64,000 nt of DNA from Pseudomonadota bacterium (GTDB lineage Bacteria; Pseudomonadota; Gammaproteobacteria; Steroidobacterales; Steroidobacteraceae). The stretch covers positions 1 through 64,000 of the forward strand of contig JAEWLQ010000082.1 of the NCBI GenBank assembly GCA_023457495.1, read 5' to 3'. Positions 26,235 through 34,020 of the stretch are shown here, in pieces; within the stretch, counting starts at the first letter, position 1; each line of letters begins with the position of its first letter. Both the position numbers and the translations under genes were made by a program. The notes under the pieces are model-generated. The model was not told the DNA's origin. It searched no databases and worked only from the letters and a program-made list of their open reading frames with translations.

Positions 26235-27491
26235 ATGCGTTTGCTGCTCATCGACGACGATCCGCGTTACCGGACGCTGCTGCGTCACCACATTTCGTGT
26301 GACTGGCCCGACGTCGAGATCGTCAGCTACAACCCGCGCGTGCGCGGACCGCTGACTCCCGGATTCCTTGCGCAGGGCTACAGCGCCGTGTTGCTCGATC
26401 ACGAGTGGAGAGGCGGATCGGGCCTGGATTGGCTGCGGGACTTCGCGGGACGCGAGGGCTTCGCGCCGGTGGTGTTCCTCGCTTCGGATGACGAATCCGC
26501 CGACGCGGTCGAAGCGCGCGCCGCGGGTGCGTACGCGGTCGTCGGGAAGAAGAAAATCCGTCACACGGTGCTGAACGATGCGATTCGCCGCGCGGCCGAC
26601 GAGCAGGCGAAGGCGCAGAGCCGCTGGCGCATGTCCGCGGGCGCGAAGATGGCCCAGGATTTTTCCGGCGCGCGGCTCAAGGCGTACCGGCGCATCGATC
26701 TCATCGCGAAGGGCTCCGTCTCCGAGCTGTTCCTCGCCGAAAGCGCGCAGCTCGGTGGGGTAGTCGTGCTGAAAGTGACTCCGGCCATCCGCAAGGAAAC
26801 CGGCGTCGATCAATCGATGGAGCGTTTCCTCCAGGAGTTCGAGATCCTGCGCGAAGTGCACCATCCCAACGTCGTCAGGATCTACGACCTCGGCGTCATG
26901 GACGATCACCTGTACCTCGCGATGGAGCATTTCGCGAAGGGCGACCTGCGCAAGCGCATGTCGGAGGGACTCACCGCGCGCCAGTCGCTCGAATACGCGC
27001 GCGACCTCGCGCAGGCGCTGCAGGCCATCCACGAAGTCGGCATCTTTCATCGCGATCTCAAGCCCGGCAACGTGATGCTGCGCGACGATGACAGCATCGC
27101 CCTCATCGATTTCGGTCTCGCCAAACACGTGGCGCTCAAGATGGAAGTGACCGACAAGGGTCTCATCTTCGGAACGCCTCACTACATGAGCCCGGAGCAG
27201 GGCCACGGCAGACCGATCGACGCGCGCAGCGACATCTACGCGCTCGGCGTGATGCTGTACGAGATGCTCACGGGCAAGAAGCCGTTCGACGCCGAGAATC
27301 ACATGGCGATTCTCGTGCACCACGCGAAGGCGCCGATTCCGAAGCTGCCCGAACGCATCGCGCACCTGCAGCCGCTCATCGACACGCTGATGGCTAAGGA
27401 TCCCGCCGCGCGGCCGGCGGACGCCAACGAGGCCGCGCGGCTCATCGAGTTCGCGATGTCGGGAATGTCGACGACGTCGGAGGCGAGGTGA
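26235..27491 (+). CDS. response regulator receiver fused to a Ser/Thr protein kinase
   Basis: A 418-residue cytoplasmic fusion. Residues 1-122 form a complete receiver: acidic triad Asp8-Asp10, phosphoacceptor Asp55 in LLDHEWRGGSG, Ser84 and Lys105. Residues 152-405 form a Hanks-type kinase with Lys180 (VVLKV), HRDLKPGNV with catalytic Asp274, IDFGLA with Asp292, and GTPHYMSPEQ in the activation segment. The glycine loop is reduced (IAKGSVSELFLAE). No membrane segment or sensor domain follows. A receiver directly ahead of a Ser/Thr kinase suggests that a histidine kinase gates protein phosphorylation. It overlaps miaE by GTGA. Partners are not in the window. Confidence 0.9.
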   Translation: MRLLLIDDDPRYRTLLRHHISCDWPDVEIVSYNPRVRGPLTPGFLAQGYSAVLLDHEWRGGSGLDWLRDFAGREGFAPVVFLASDDESADAVEARAAGAYAVVGKKKIRHTVLNDAIRRAADEQAKAQSRWRMSAGAKMAQDFSGARLKAYRRIDLIAKGSVSELFLAESAQLGGVVVLKVTPAIRKETGVDQSMERFLQEFEILREVHHPNVVRIYDLGVMDDHLYLAMEHFAKGDLRKRMSEGLTARQSLEYARDLAQALQAIHEVGIFHRDLKPGNVMLRDDDSIALIDFGLAKHVALKMEVTDKGLIFGTPHYMSPEQGHGRPIDARSDIYALGVMLYEMLTGKKPFDAENHMAILVHHAKAPIPKLPERIAHLQPLIDTLMAKDPAARPADANEAARLIEFAMSGMSTTSEAR

Positions 27492-28123
27492 GCACACGCG
27501 GGGCCACCGCGGCGGCGCGCTTCGCGCGTGCGACGGATCGCACGATCCTCGCGGCGGCGACGCCGCGCGCGTGGGTGGACGCGGCGGTGGCGGACTTGCC
27601 CACGCTTCTGGTCGATCACGCGAATTGCGAGAAGAAGGCCGCGTCGACCGCGATGGCGCTGATCTTCGCGTACCCCGAGGATCGATCGCTTGCCGTCGCA
27701 CTCTCGCGGCTCGCGCGCGAGGAGCTCAAACATTTCGAGCAGGTCGAGCGGCTCATGAAAAAGCTCGACGTGCAGTACGTGCGCATGAAGCCGGGGCGAT
27801 ACGCGAGCGAGCTGCGCAAGCTGGTGCGCACGCACGAACCGAAACGCAAGCTCGATCTCATGATCGTGCACGCGCTGATCGAGGCGCGCTCGTGCGAGCG
27901 ATTCAGGCTGCTCTCGAAACATCTGCCCACCGAGGTGTGCGAGCTGTATGCGTCGCTGGAACGTTCCGAGGCGCGGCACTTCGAGCTGTACCTCAATTTT
28001 GCGCAACGCGAGTTCGATGCCGAAGAGATAGGGGCGAGCCTCGCGCTCATCTCGGAGCGCGAGGCCGAGCTCGCCACCTCTCCGGATACCGAGCTGCGCT
28101 TCCACTCCGGCCCACCGGGCTGA
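27488..28123 (+). CDS. miaE: tRNA-(2-methylthio-N6-isopentenyl)adenosine hydroxylase
   Basis: Non-haem diiron monooxygenase that hydroxylates the isopentenyl group of ms2i6A37 in tRNA. The 211-residue helical protein shows ferritin-like iron ligands in pairs: DHANCEKKAAS, REELKHFEQV, IEARSCERFR and RSEARHFELY. The start is GTG 27488, overlapping the previous stop (GTGA), so translation is coupled to the receiver-kinase gene. The possible -35 of the next gene overlaps its stop codon. Confidence 0.92.
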   Translation: MSTRGATAAARFARATDRTILAAATPRAWVDAAVADLPTLLVDHANCEKKAASTAMALIFAYPEDRSLAVALSRLAREELKHFEQVERLMKKLDVQYVRMKPGRYASELRKLVRTHEPKRKLDLMIVHALIEARSCERFRLLSKHLPTEVCELYASLERSEARHFELYLNFAQREFDAEEIGASLALISEREAELATSPDTELRFHSGPPG

Positions 28124-28148
28124 CCTTCTCTCTTGCGCGGGCTACTAT
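28120..28148 (+). promoter_or_regulatory. candidate promoter of the beta-lactamase-fold gene
   Basis: CTGACC (28120-28125) and TACTAT (28143-28148) are 17 bp apart, with a predicted start near 28155. The -35 overlaps the miaE stop codon. The -10 overlaps the first of two inverted BlaI-like boxes. Confidence 0.45.
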
Positions 28149-28180
28149 AAGTGTGGACTGAAGAATGACATATGTAGTAG
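28142..28180. promoter_or_regulatory. paired BlaI/MecI/CopY-type operator boxes
   Basis: CTACTATAAGTGT (28142-28154) and ACATATGTAGTAG (28168-28180) are inverted copies of CTACTAnAnnTGT with centres 26 bp apart. The second contains the palindrome ACATATGT. They resemble the TACA-TGTA operators of BlaI/MecI repressors and would cover the -10 and the transcript start. No blaI-type gene is in the window. Confidence 0.5.
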
Positions 28181-28201
28181 AGTGGGTCAACGGAGGAGCC
28201 C

Positions 28202-29293
28202 ATGAAAGTAGCCGGCCGAATTTGTGCAGCCTGCGTCACGGGGCTACTTGGCGCTCCATCCTTTGCCGACGACAAGACCGATGCCGCGCTCATCAAGGCG
28301 ATCGCCGCCGTAGATTCCTACGCCAACGAGGCGGTGACCTGGAATGGTTTCGACGGCGTGCTCGTCATCGAGCAGGGCGGAAAACGGTTGTACGGCAAGG
28401 CCTTCGGGCCGGCCGACCGCGACGAGAACATTCCGATCACCCTCGAAACTCCGTTTCTCATCGCTTCGCAGGGAAAGATGTTCACAGCCGTCGCGGTCCT
28501 GCAGCTGGTGGAAGCCGGCAAGGTGAAGCTCGATGATCCGGTTGGCACATATTTGCGCGGCTATCACAACCGCGAAGTCGCCGAAAAAGTCACCATCAGG
28601 CATCTGCTCACGCATCGCGGCGGTACCGGTGACATGGGCATTCTTCAGCGCGAGGAGACCGACAACCGCGCCATCGTGCGATCGATCGACGATCTGCTGA
28701 GGCTCAATGGATCGCGGCCGCCGGCGTTCGAGCCAGGATCGAAGTTCGACTATTCGAACTATGGGTTCATCCTGTTAGGCGCGGTGGTCGAACGCGTGTC
28801 TGGCCAGAGTTACTACGACTACATCGAGGAACACGTCTTTCGTCCCGCCGGCATGCAGCACAGCGGCTTCCCGACTCTCGATCAGATGCAGGGAGTCGCC
28901 ATCGGCTACACGTGGGTTGAAAAGGAGTTGAAGCCGAGCACCGAATGGCTGCCGTGGCGCGGAACCCCCGCGGGCGGAGGCATCTCAACCGCCGAAGACC
29001 TTGTGCGATTCTTCGCGGCTTTGAACGCGGGGAAGTTGATATCGAAGGAAATGCTGGCCGAAGCGACGCGACGGCAGCCCAATTGGGGTCTCGGCTTCGT
29101 CTCGTCGCCACCCGATGAATTTCCTCATTGGGGACATGGCGGCGGCGCTCCGGGCAACAGCCTGATCGCCGACTATCATCCAAAAGCAGATCTGAATTTT
29201 GTCTGCCTCAGCAACCTGGATCCGCCGGCATGCGATCACATGGCCTGGAAGCTGTTCGAGGCACTCGCGCCAGCGTATGGCGTGAAACTCTAA
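28202..29293 (+). CDS. serine beta-lactamase-fold hydrolase (class C / D-Ala-D-Ala carboxypeptidase-like)
   Basis: A 363-residue exported protein; a signal peptide spans about residues 1-22 (PSFA). The penicillin-binding fold motifs are present: SxxK as Ser89-Gln-Gly-Lys92, YxN as Tyr184-Ser-Asn186, and the third motif as His312-Gly-Gly. This set fits the large Pfam beta-lactamase family of esterases, peptidases and AmpC-like enzymes, so true beta-lactam hydrolysis is not proven. A strong ribosome site (GGAGGAG, 4 bp before ATG 28202) is present. It stands alone between miaE and lpxH and converges on lpxH with a 3-bp stop overlap. Composition looks slightly less GC-rich than its neighbours. 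Confidence 0.88.
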   Translation: MKVAGRICAACVTGLLGAPSFADDKTDAALIKAIAAVDSYANEAVTWNGFDGVLVIEQGGKRLYGKAFGPADRDENIPITLETPFLIASQGKMFTAVAVLQLVEAGKVKLDDPVGTYLRGYHNREVAEKVTIRHLLTHRGGTGDMGILQREETDNRAIVRSIDDLLRLNGSRPPAFEPGSKFDYSNYGFILLGAVVERVSGQSYYDYIEEHVFRPAGMQHSGFPTLDQMQGVAIGYTWVEKELKPSTEWLPWRGTPAGGGISTAEDLVRFFAALNAGKLISKEMLAEATRRQPNWGLGFVSSPPDEFPHWGHGGGAPGNSLIADYHPKADLNFVCLSNLDPPACDHMAWKLFEALAPAYGVKL

Positions 29294-30024
29294 CGAGGCA
29301 GTGGGATCTCTCTCACGCCATCGGCGCTGATGGCCACGCAGCTCGCCGCTTCGTACCACGGCGCGAGCACGACGCGTTCCGCGGGTTTGCCATCCACGTC
29401 GAATCGATGGATCGCCGGGCGATGCGTATGTCCGTGGATGAGCCGGTGGGCGCCGGTGGCGCGCATCGCACGCGTGACGGCGTCCGGGTTCACATCCATG
29501 AGCACGGGGACCTGCCGCTCGGTGTGTTCCTTGCTGCCGGCGCGCGCGGCGCTCGCGAGCGTGCGGCGGGTGGCCAGCGGCAGCGACAGGAATCTGCGCT
29601 GCCAGCGCGGACGGCGCACGATGCTGCGCAATTCCTGGTACGGCCAGTCCTCGGTGCAGAACACGTCGCCGTGGCTGAGCAGTGTCGGCACGCCGTGCAC
29701 GTCCGCCATCACCGGGTCCGGCAGTAGTTTGACGCCGGTGCGTTTTTCGAATCCGTCGCCGAGCAGGAAGTCGCGGTTGCCGTGTAACGCGTAAACCGGG
29801 ACGCCGCTGGCGCTGAGCGCCGCGAGCCCGTCGCAGGCGCGCGTATTGGCGGGATCGTCGTCATCGTCGCCGACCCAGGCCTCGAAAAGGTCGCCGAGCA
29901 GATAGAGCGAGTCGGCCGCGCGGGCCGGGCCGGCCAGGAATTTCAGGAAGGCATCGATCGCCCAGGGAGCCTCGCTGTCCAGGTGCAGGTCGGACGCGAA
30001 CAGGCTGTGGCGCGATGCGCTCAC
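29290..30024 (-). CDS. lpxH: UDP-2,3-diacylglucosamine diphosphatase
   Basis: Membrane-associated metallophosphoesterase of lipid A synthesis; hydrolyses UDP-2,3-diacylglucosamine to lipid X and UMP. The 244-residue protein has the calcineurin-like metal motifs in order: SDLHLD, GDLFEAWVGDD, GNRDFLLGDGF, SHGDVFCTEDWPYQELR and HGHTHRP. The start is GTG 30024, overlapping the cyclophilin stop (GTGA). Pairing with a peptidyl-prolyl isomerase gene beside cysS is also seen in E. coli (ppiB-lpxH near cysS). Confidence 0.95.
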   Translation of the reverse strand: MSASRHSLFASDLHLDSEAPWAIDAFLKFLAGPARAADSLYLLGDLFEAWVGDDDDDPANTRACDGLAALSASGVPVYALHGNRDFLLGDGFEKRTGVKLLPDPVMADVHGVPTLLSHGDVFCTEDWPYQELRSIVRRPRWQRRFLSLPLATRRTLASAARAGSKEHTERQVPVLMDVNPDAVTRAMRATGAHRLIHGHTHRPAIHRFDVDGKPAERVVLAPWYEAASCVAISADGVREIPLPR

Positions 30025-30719
30025 TTCGGCGGCGTCGATCCTTCAGGCGCCGCGCCTTCCGCGGGAGGCGGCGCCGATTCCTGGCTCTGTTCGGCCGGAG
30101 TCTCGGCCGGCGGGGGTGAAGCGGGCGCAGTGGCCGGCGTCGCCGCCGCGGGCGCGGCCGAGATGATCTCGATCTTCTGGATCACGACGGCCTTGATCGG
30201 CGCGTCTTCCTTGAACGGGCCCTGCGAGCCCGTCGGCGACACGCTGATCCGGTCGACCACGTCCATGCCTTCGACGACCTTGCCGAACACCGCGTAACCC
30301 CAGCGCGTGGGCAGCGGATCGAGATCGGCATTGTCCGCGACGTTGATGAAGAACTGCGCGTCGCCCGTGTGCGGGCCGGAGGCGCGCGCCAACCCCACCG
30401 TGCCTCGAAAATTCTTGAGCCCGTTGCCGGCCTCGTTCGGGATCTGCTTCATGGTCGGCTTGGCCTTGTAATCGAGGCCGACGCCGCCGCCCTGGATCAG
30501 GAATCCGGAGATCACGCGGTGGAACAGCGTATTCGTGTATTGATCCTTGCGCACGTAGGCGAGGAAGTTCTCGACGGTGAGCGGCGCGCGGTCACGCTGC
30601 AGCTCGATGACGAATGACCCGAAGTTCGTGGTCACGCGTACACGTTCCGGACCTGCCGCCTGCGCGACGACGGACAGGAGGAGGGCGGCAAGGCCAATGA
30701 GGGGACGTCGTATTTTCAT
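30021..30719 (-). CDS. periplasmic cyclophilin-type peptidyl-prolyl isomerase
   Basis: A 232-residue PPIase. A signal peptide (residues 1-21, ending AQA) sends it to the periplasm. The cyclophilin core follows with TLFHRVISGFLIQGG, LARASGPHTGDAQFFINVADNADLD and RWGYAVFGKVVEGMDVVD. Residues after about 185 form a Pro/Ala/Glu-rich tail ending in GSTPPK, which is unusual for the family and may be a flexible extension. It is first in a two-gene unit with lpxH and divergent from gltX across 57 bp. Confidence 0.92.
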   Translation of the reverse strand: MKIRRPLIGLAALLLSVVAQAAGPERVRVTTNFGSFVIELQRDRAPLTVENFLAYVRKDQYTNTLFHRVISGFLIQGGGVGLDYKAKPTMKQIPNEAGNGLKNFRGTVGLARASGPHTGDAQFFINVADNADLDPLPTRWGYAVFGKVVEGMDVVDRISVSPTGSQGPFKEDAPIKAVVIQKIEIISAAPAAATPATAPASPPPAETPAEQSQESAPPPAEGAAPEGSTPPK

Positions 30720-30764
30720 GGGCAACGATTCTACCGAAGCCGCGCCGCAGGGAGCGGATTCCCG

Positions 30765-30770
30765 TAAAAT
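30765..30770 (+). promoter_or_regulatory. candidate -10 element immediately before gltX
   Basis: TAAAAT ends 6 bp before the gltX GTG codon (30777). Transcription from it would start at or next to the start codon. The same TAA is an in-frame stop, so no longer protein start exists upstream. Confidence 0.45.
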
Positions 30771-30776
30771 TCGCGC

Positions 30777-32186
30777 GTGTCTCACGGCCCTGTCACTACC
30801 CGCTTCGCGCCCAGCCCCACCGGGGAGCTGCATCTCGGCAACGCCCGCACGGCGTTGTTCAGCTGGTTGTTCGCGCGTCATCACGGCGGCCGATTCGTGC
30901 TGCGCATCGAAGATACCGACACCGAGCGCAGCAAGGAGGCATACACCACCGCGCTGATGCAGGACCTCGAGTGGATGGGACTGGCATGGGACGCGGGCCC
31001 CGGCAAGGGAGACCCCGACGTCGAATATCGCCAGTCGCGACGTGGCCCGATCTACGCGCGGCATTCCGCGTCGCTCGATGCCCGCGGCCTCACGTATCCG
31101 TGTTACTGCACGCCGCTCGAGCTCGACCTGTCGCGCAAGGCGCAGCTCGCCGCCGGACGGCCGCCGCGTTATGCAGGCACCTGCCGCGACCTGAGCGCGG
31201 AGGCGCGCGTGCGCAAGAGCGCGCAGGGCATTTCGCCGACGACGCGTTTTCGCGTGCCGACGGGCAGGTTCGTCGAGTTCGACGACATGGTCCACGGCGC
31301 GCAGCGCTTCGCCACCGACGACATCGGCGACTTCATCCTGCGGCGCGCGGACGGCAGCGCGGCGTTTTTCTTCAGCAATGCGATCGATGACGCCGAAATG
31401 GGGATCACCCACGTGTTGCGCGGCGAGGATCACCTCACCAATACGCCGCGGCAGCTGCTGGTGCTCGAGGCGCTGGGCCTGCGCGCGCCGACCTACGGAC
31501 ACCTGTCGCTGCTGGTGGGCGCCGACGGCTCGCCGCTGTCCAAGCGCCACGGCGCGACGACGCTGCGCGAGTTCCGTGAGCGCGGCTATCTACCGACGGC
31601 GCTGAACAACCACCTGTTCCGCCTCGGGCATTCGAGCGGCGAAAACGGCGTGTTGACGCTCGACGGCATGGCGAAACACTTCACCGTGAAGCATCTCGGG
31701 CGCGCGCCGGCGCGCTTCGAGGGATCGCCGCTCAATGTCTGGCAGCGCGACGTCGCGCACCACCTTCCGCTCGAGGAGAGCGAACGCTGGCTCGCGGCCG
31801 AGACGCCCGGCGACATCGACGAGAGCCGCCGCCGCGCATTCATCGCGGCGATCCGTCCGAATGTGCTGTTGCCGAAAGATGTGGCGCACTGGCGCGAGGT
31901 CGTGTTCGGTGGCGCGCCGGCGCTCGACGACTCCGCGCTCGCGCGCGTGCGCGAAGCCGGCGCGGCGTTCTTCCGCGCCGCCGCGGATGCCGCGCGCGAC
32001 AAGGGTGGCGATCTCGACGCCATCGTCAATGCCGTGAAGACCGCCACCGGCGCGAAGGGCCAGGCGCTGTGGAAGCCGTTGCGCCTCGCGCTCACCGGCA
32101 CCGCCGAAGGCCCCGAGCTCGCGCCGCTGCTCAAGGCCATGCCCGATTCGACCATCCACGACCGCCTGAGCCGCTTCGCCGCATGA
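30777..32186 (+). CDS. gltX: glutamyl-tRNA synthetase
   Basis: Class I synthetase charging tRNA-Glu. The 469-residue protein has the HIGH-type motif in RFAPSPTGELHLGNART, the KMSKS equivalent LSKRHG, and a zinc-type CYC...YAGTC cluster (around residues 107-140). The only possible start is GTG 30777, because an in-frame TAA lies 12 nt upstream; no Shine-Dalgarno sequence precedes it. cysS follows with an ATGA overlap. Whether it also mischarges tRNA-Gln cannot be told from sequence. Confidence 0.95.
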   Translation: MSHGPVTTRFAPSPTGELHLGNARTALFSWLFARHHGGRFVLRIEDTDTERSKEAYTTALMQDLEWMGLAWDAGPGKGDPDVEYRQSRRGPIYARHSASLDARGLTYPCYCTPLELDLSRKAQLAAGRPPRYAGTCRDLSAEARVRKSAQGISPTTRFRVPTGRFVEFDDMVHGAQRFATDDIGDFILRRADGSAAFFFSNAIDDAEMGITHVLRGEDHLTNTPRQLLVLEALGLRAPTYGHLSLLVGADGSPLSKRHGATTLREFRERGYLPTALNNHLFRLGHSSGENGVLTLDGMAKHFTVKHLGRAPARFEGSPLNVWQRDVAHHLPLEESERWLAAETPGDIDESRRRAFIAAIRPNVLLPKDVAHWREVVFGGAPALDDSALARVREAGAAFFRAAADAARDKGGDLDAIVNAVKTATGAKGQALWKPLRLALTGTAEGPELAPLLKAMPDSTIHDRLSRFAA

Positions 32187-33583
32187 TCCGCATCCACAAC
32201 TCACTGACGGGCCACAAGCAGGAATTGCAGCCCGTCGAGCCCGGCCACGTACGCATGTACAGCTGCGGCATCACCGTCTACGACTATTTCCACGTCGGCA
32301 ACGCGCGCATGCTCGTGGTGTTCGACATGGTGAGCCGCTACCTGCGCCACCGCGGTTACCGCGTCACCTACGTGCGCAACATCACCGACGTCGACGACAA
32401 GATCATCACGCGCGCGCGGGAGGCCGGCATCGACTGGCGCGAGCACTCGCGGAAATACACCGCGGCGATGCACGAGGACCTCGCGAAACTCGGCTGCCTG
32501 CCGCCGGAGAAGGAACCGAAGGCGTCCGAGTACATCGACGAGATGCTGACGATGATCGGCCAGCTCATCGACAACGGCTACGCGTACCAGGCCTCGAACG
32601 GCGACGTGATGTACGACGTGCACAAGTTCGCGCCGTACGGAAAGCTGTCGGGCAAGCGCCTCGAGGACCTGCGCGCCGGTGCGCGCGTCGAGGTAGATAG
32701 CGCGAAACGCGATCCGCTCGATTTCGTGCTGTGGAAGTCGGCGAAGCCGGGTGAACCGGCGTGGCCTTCGCCATGGGGCGACGGTCGTCCCGGCTGGCAC
32801 ATCGAATGCTCGGCGATGTCGACGAAGGAGCTGGGCGAGCACTTCGACATCCACGGCGGCGGACTCGATCTGAAATTCCCGCACCACGAGAACGAGATTG
32901 CGCAGACCTGCGGCGCCACCGGCGGAAAATTCGCCGAGATCTGGATGCACAACGGCTTCCTCAACATCGACAACGAGAAGATGTCGAAGTCGCTCGGGAA
33001 TTTCTTCACGACGCGCGAGGTGCTCGCGAAGATCAAGGACCCGGAAGTCCTGCGTTTCTTCCTGCTGTCCAGCCACTACCGTGGGCCGATGAACTATTCG
33101 CCCGACCAGCTCGATCTGGCGGAGGCGGGCCTCAATCGGCTGTACACGGCACTGCGCGAAGTGCCCGCCGTTGAAGGGGTCACCCATTCGCCTTCCGCCG
33201 CGACGCAGGACTTTCACGACGCGATGGACGACGACTTCAACACGCCCGAAGCCATCGCCGTGCTCCAGGGTCTGGCGCGCGAACTCAATACGGCCCGCGC
33301 GGCGGGGGCTGACGCGTCGAAGGCGTCCATGCTGGCGAGCGAGCTGCGGGCCCTGGCCGGCGCCCTCGGTCTGCTGCGGACGCCACCGGAGCGGTGGTTC
33401 CGTGCGGGCGCGGCGGCAGGAAGCCTGGCCGATGCCGAGATCGACGAGCGCATCGCGGCGCGCATCGCCGCACGCAAGGCGAAGAACTGGGCGGAATCGG
33501 ATCGGATCCGCGACGAGCTGGCCGCGGCCGGCGTGATCCTCGAGGACAAGCCGGGTGGAGTAACCACCTGGCGCAGGGCCTGA
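32183..33583 (+). CDS. cysS: cysteinyl-tRNA synthetase
   Basis: Class I synthetase of 466 residues. Visible motifs: MYSCGITVYDYFHVGNAR with the first zinc cysteine and the HIGH-type HVGN, WHIECSAM with another zinc cysteine, HHENEIAQTCG, and KMSKSLGNF. The DALR-type C-terminal domain follows, ending in WRRA. ATG 32183 overlaps the gltX stop, so the two synthetases are translationally coupled. Confidence 0.97.
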   Translation: MIRIHNSLTGHKQELQPVEPGHVRMYSCGITVYDYFHVGNARMLVVFDMVSRYLRHRGYRVTYVRNITDVDDKIITRAREAGIDWREHSRKYTAAMHEDLAKLGCLPPEKEPKASEYIDEMLTMIGQLIDNGYAYQASNGDVMYDVHKFAPYGKLSGKRLEDLRAGARVEVDSAKRDPLDFVLWKSAKPGEPAWPSPWGDGRPGWHIECSAMSTKELGEHFDIHGGGLDLKFPHHENEIAQTCGATGGKFAEIWMHNGFLNIDNEKMSKSLGNFFTTREVLAKIKDPEVLRFFLLSSHYRGPMNYSPDQLDLAEAGLNRLYTALREVPAVEGVTHSPSAATQDFHDAMDDDFNTPEAIAVLQGLARELNTARAAGADASKASMLASELRALAGALGLLRTPPERWFRAGAAAGSLADAEIDERIAARIAARKAKNWAESDRIRDELAAAGVILEDKPGGVTTWRRA

Positions 33584-33598
33584 CCGGCCCCGGTTAAA

Positions 33599-33629
33599 TT
33601 GACCCGGAGCCGGCTTGCTCGGGTATGAT
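33599..33629 (+). promoter_or_regulatory. candidate promoter of the tRNA-Pro/Arg/His cluster
   Basis: TTGACC (33599-33604) and TATGAT (33624-33629) flank a 19-bp spacer, 60 bp before tRNA-Pro. The spacer is longer than ideal. Confidence 0.45.
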
Positions 33630-33688
33630 GCGCGCCCCCGACCGCCGGGCCCTTCCGCTGGGAAACCCCGGGCGGGCGGCATCGGTGA

Positions 33689-33765
33689 CGGGGCATGGCG
33701 CAGTCTGGTAGCGCATCTGCTTTGGGAGCAGAGGGTCGCAGGTTCGAATCCTGCTGCCCCGACCA
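33689..33765 (+). tRNA. tRNA-Pro (anticodon UGG)
   Basis: 77 nt including an encoded CCA. The acceptor arms CGGGGCA and TGCCCCG pair perfectly. The anticodon loop CTTTGGGA contains TGG, and the T loop GGTTCGAATCC is canonical. Confidence 0.97.
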
Positions 33766-33811
33766 ACCGATGAGGTCCAGGCGCGAGTCAGGTAGTCTCC
33801 GTTCCGGCTGT

Positions 33812-33888
33812 GCGCCCGTAGCTCAGTTGGATAGAGCACCGGCCTTCTAAGCCGGTGGTCGCAGGTTCGACTCCTGCCGGGCGCGCCA
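33812..33888 (+). tRNA. tRNA-Arg (anticodon UCU)
   Basis: 77 nt with encoded CCA. Arms GCGCCCG and CGGGCGC pair perfectly. The anticodon loop CTTCTAA gives TCT. Confidence 0.97.
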
Positions 33889-33924
33889 TTTTTCTAGATT
33901 TTTTTGGCGCGATGTTTTTTCGGT

Positions 33925-34001
33925 GGTGGCCGTAGCTCAGCTGGTAGAGCCCCGGGTTGTGATCTCGGCTGTCGTGGGTTCGAGTCCCATCGGCCACCCC
34001 A
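33925..34001 (+). tRNA. tRNA-His (anticodon GUG)
   Basis: 77 nt with encoded CCA. The extra G at position -1 (33925) faces the C73 discriminator, as required for HisRS. Arms GTGGCCG and CGGCCAC pair. The anticodon loop contains GTG. Confidence 0.97.
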
Positions 34002-34020
34002 CTTTCCTCGAGCGTCGACC

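Noticed and set aside
32069..32182. N-terminal extension of cysS
   Set aside because: It overlaps gltX in another frame; ATG 32183 gives the conserved start and an ATGA overlap.
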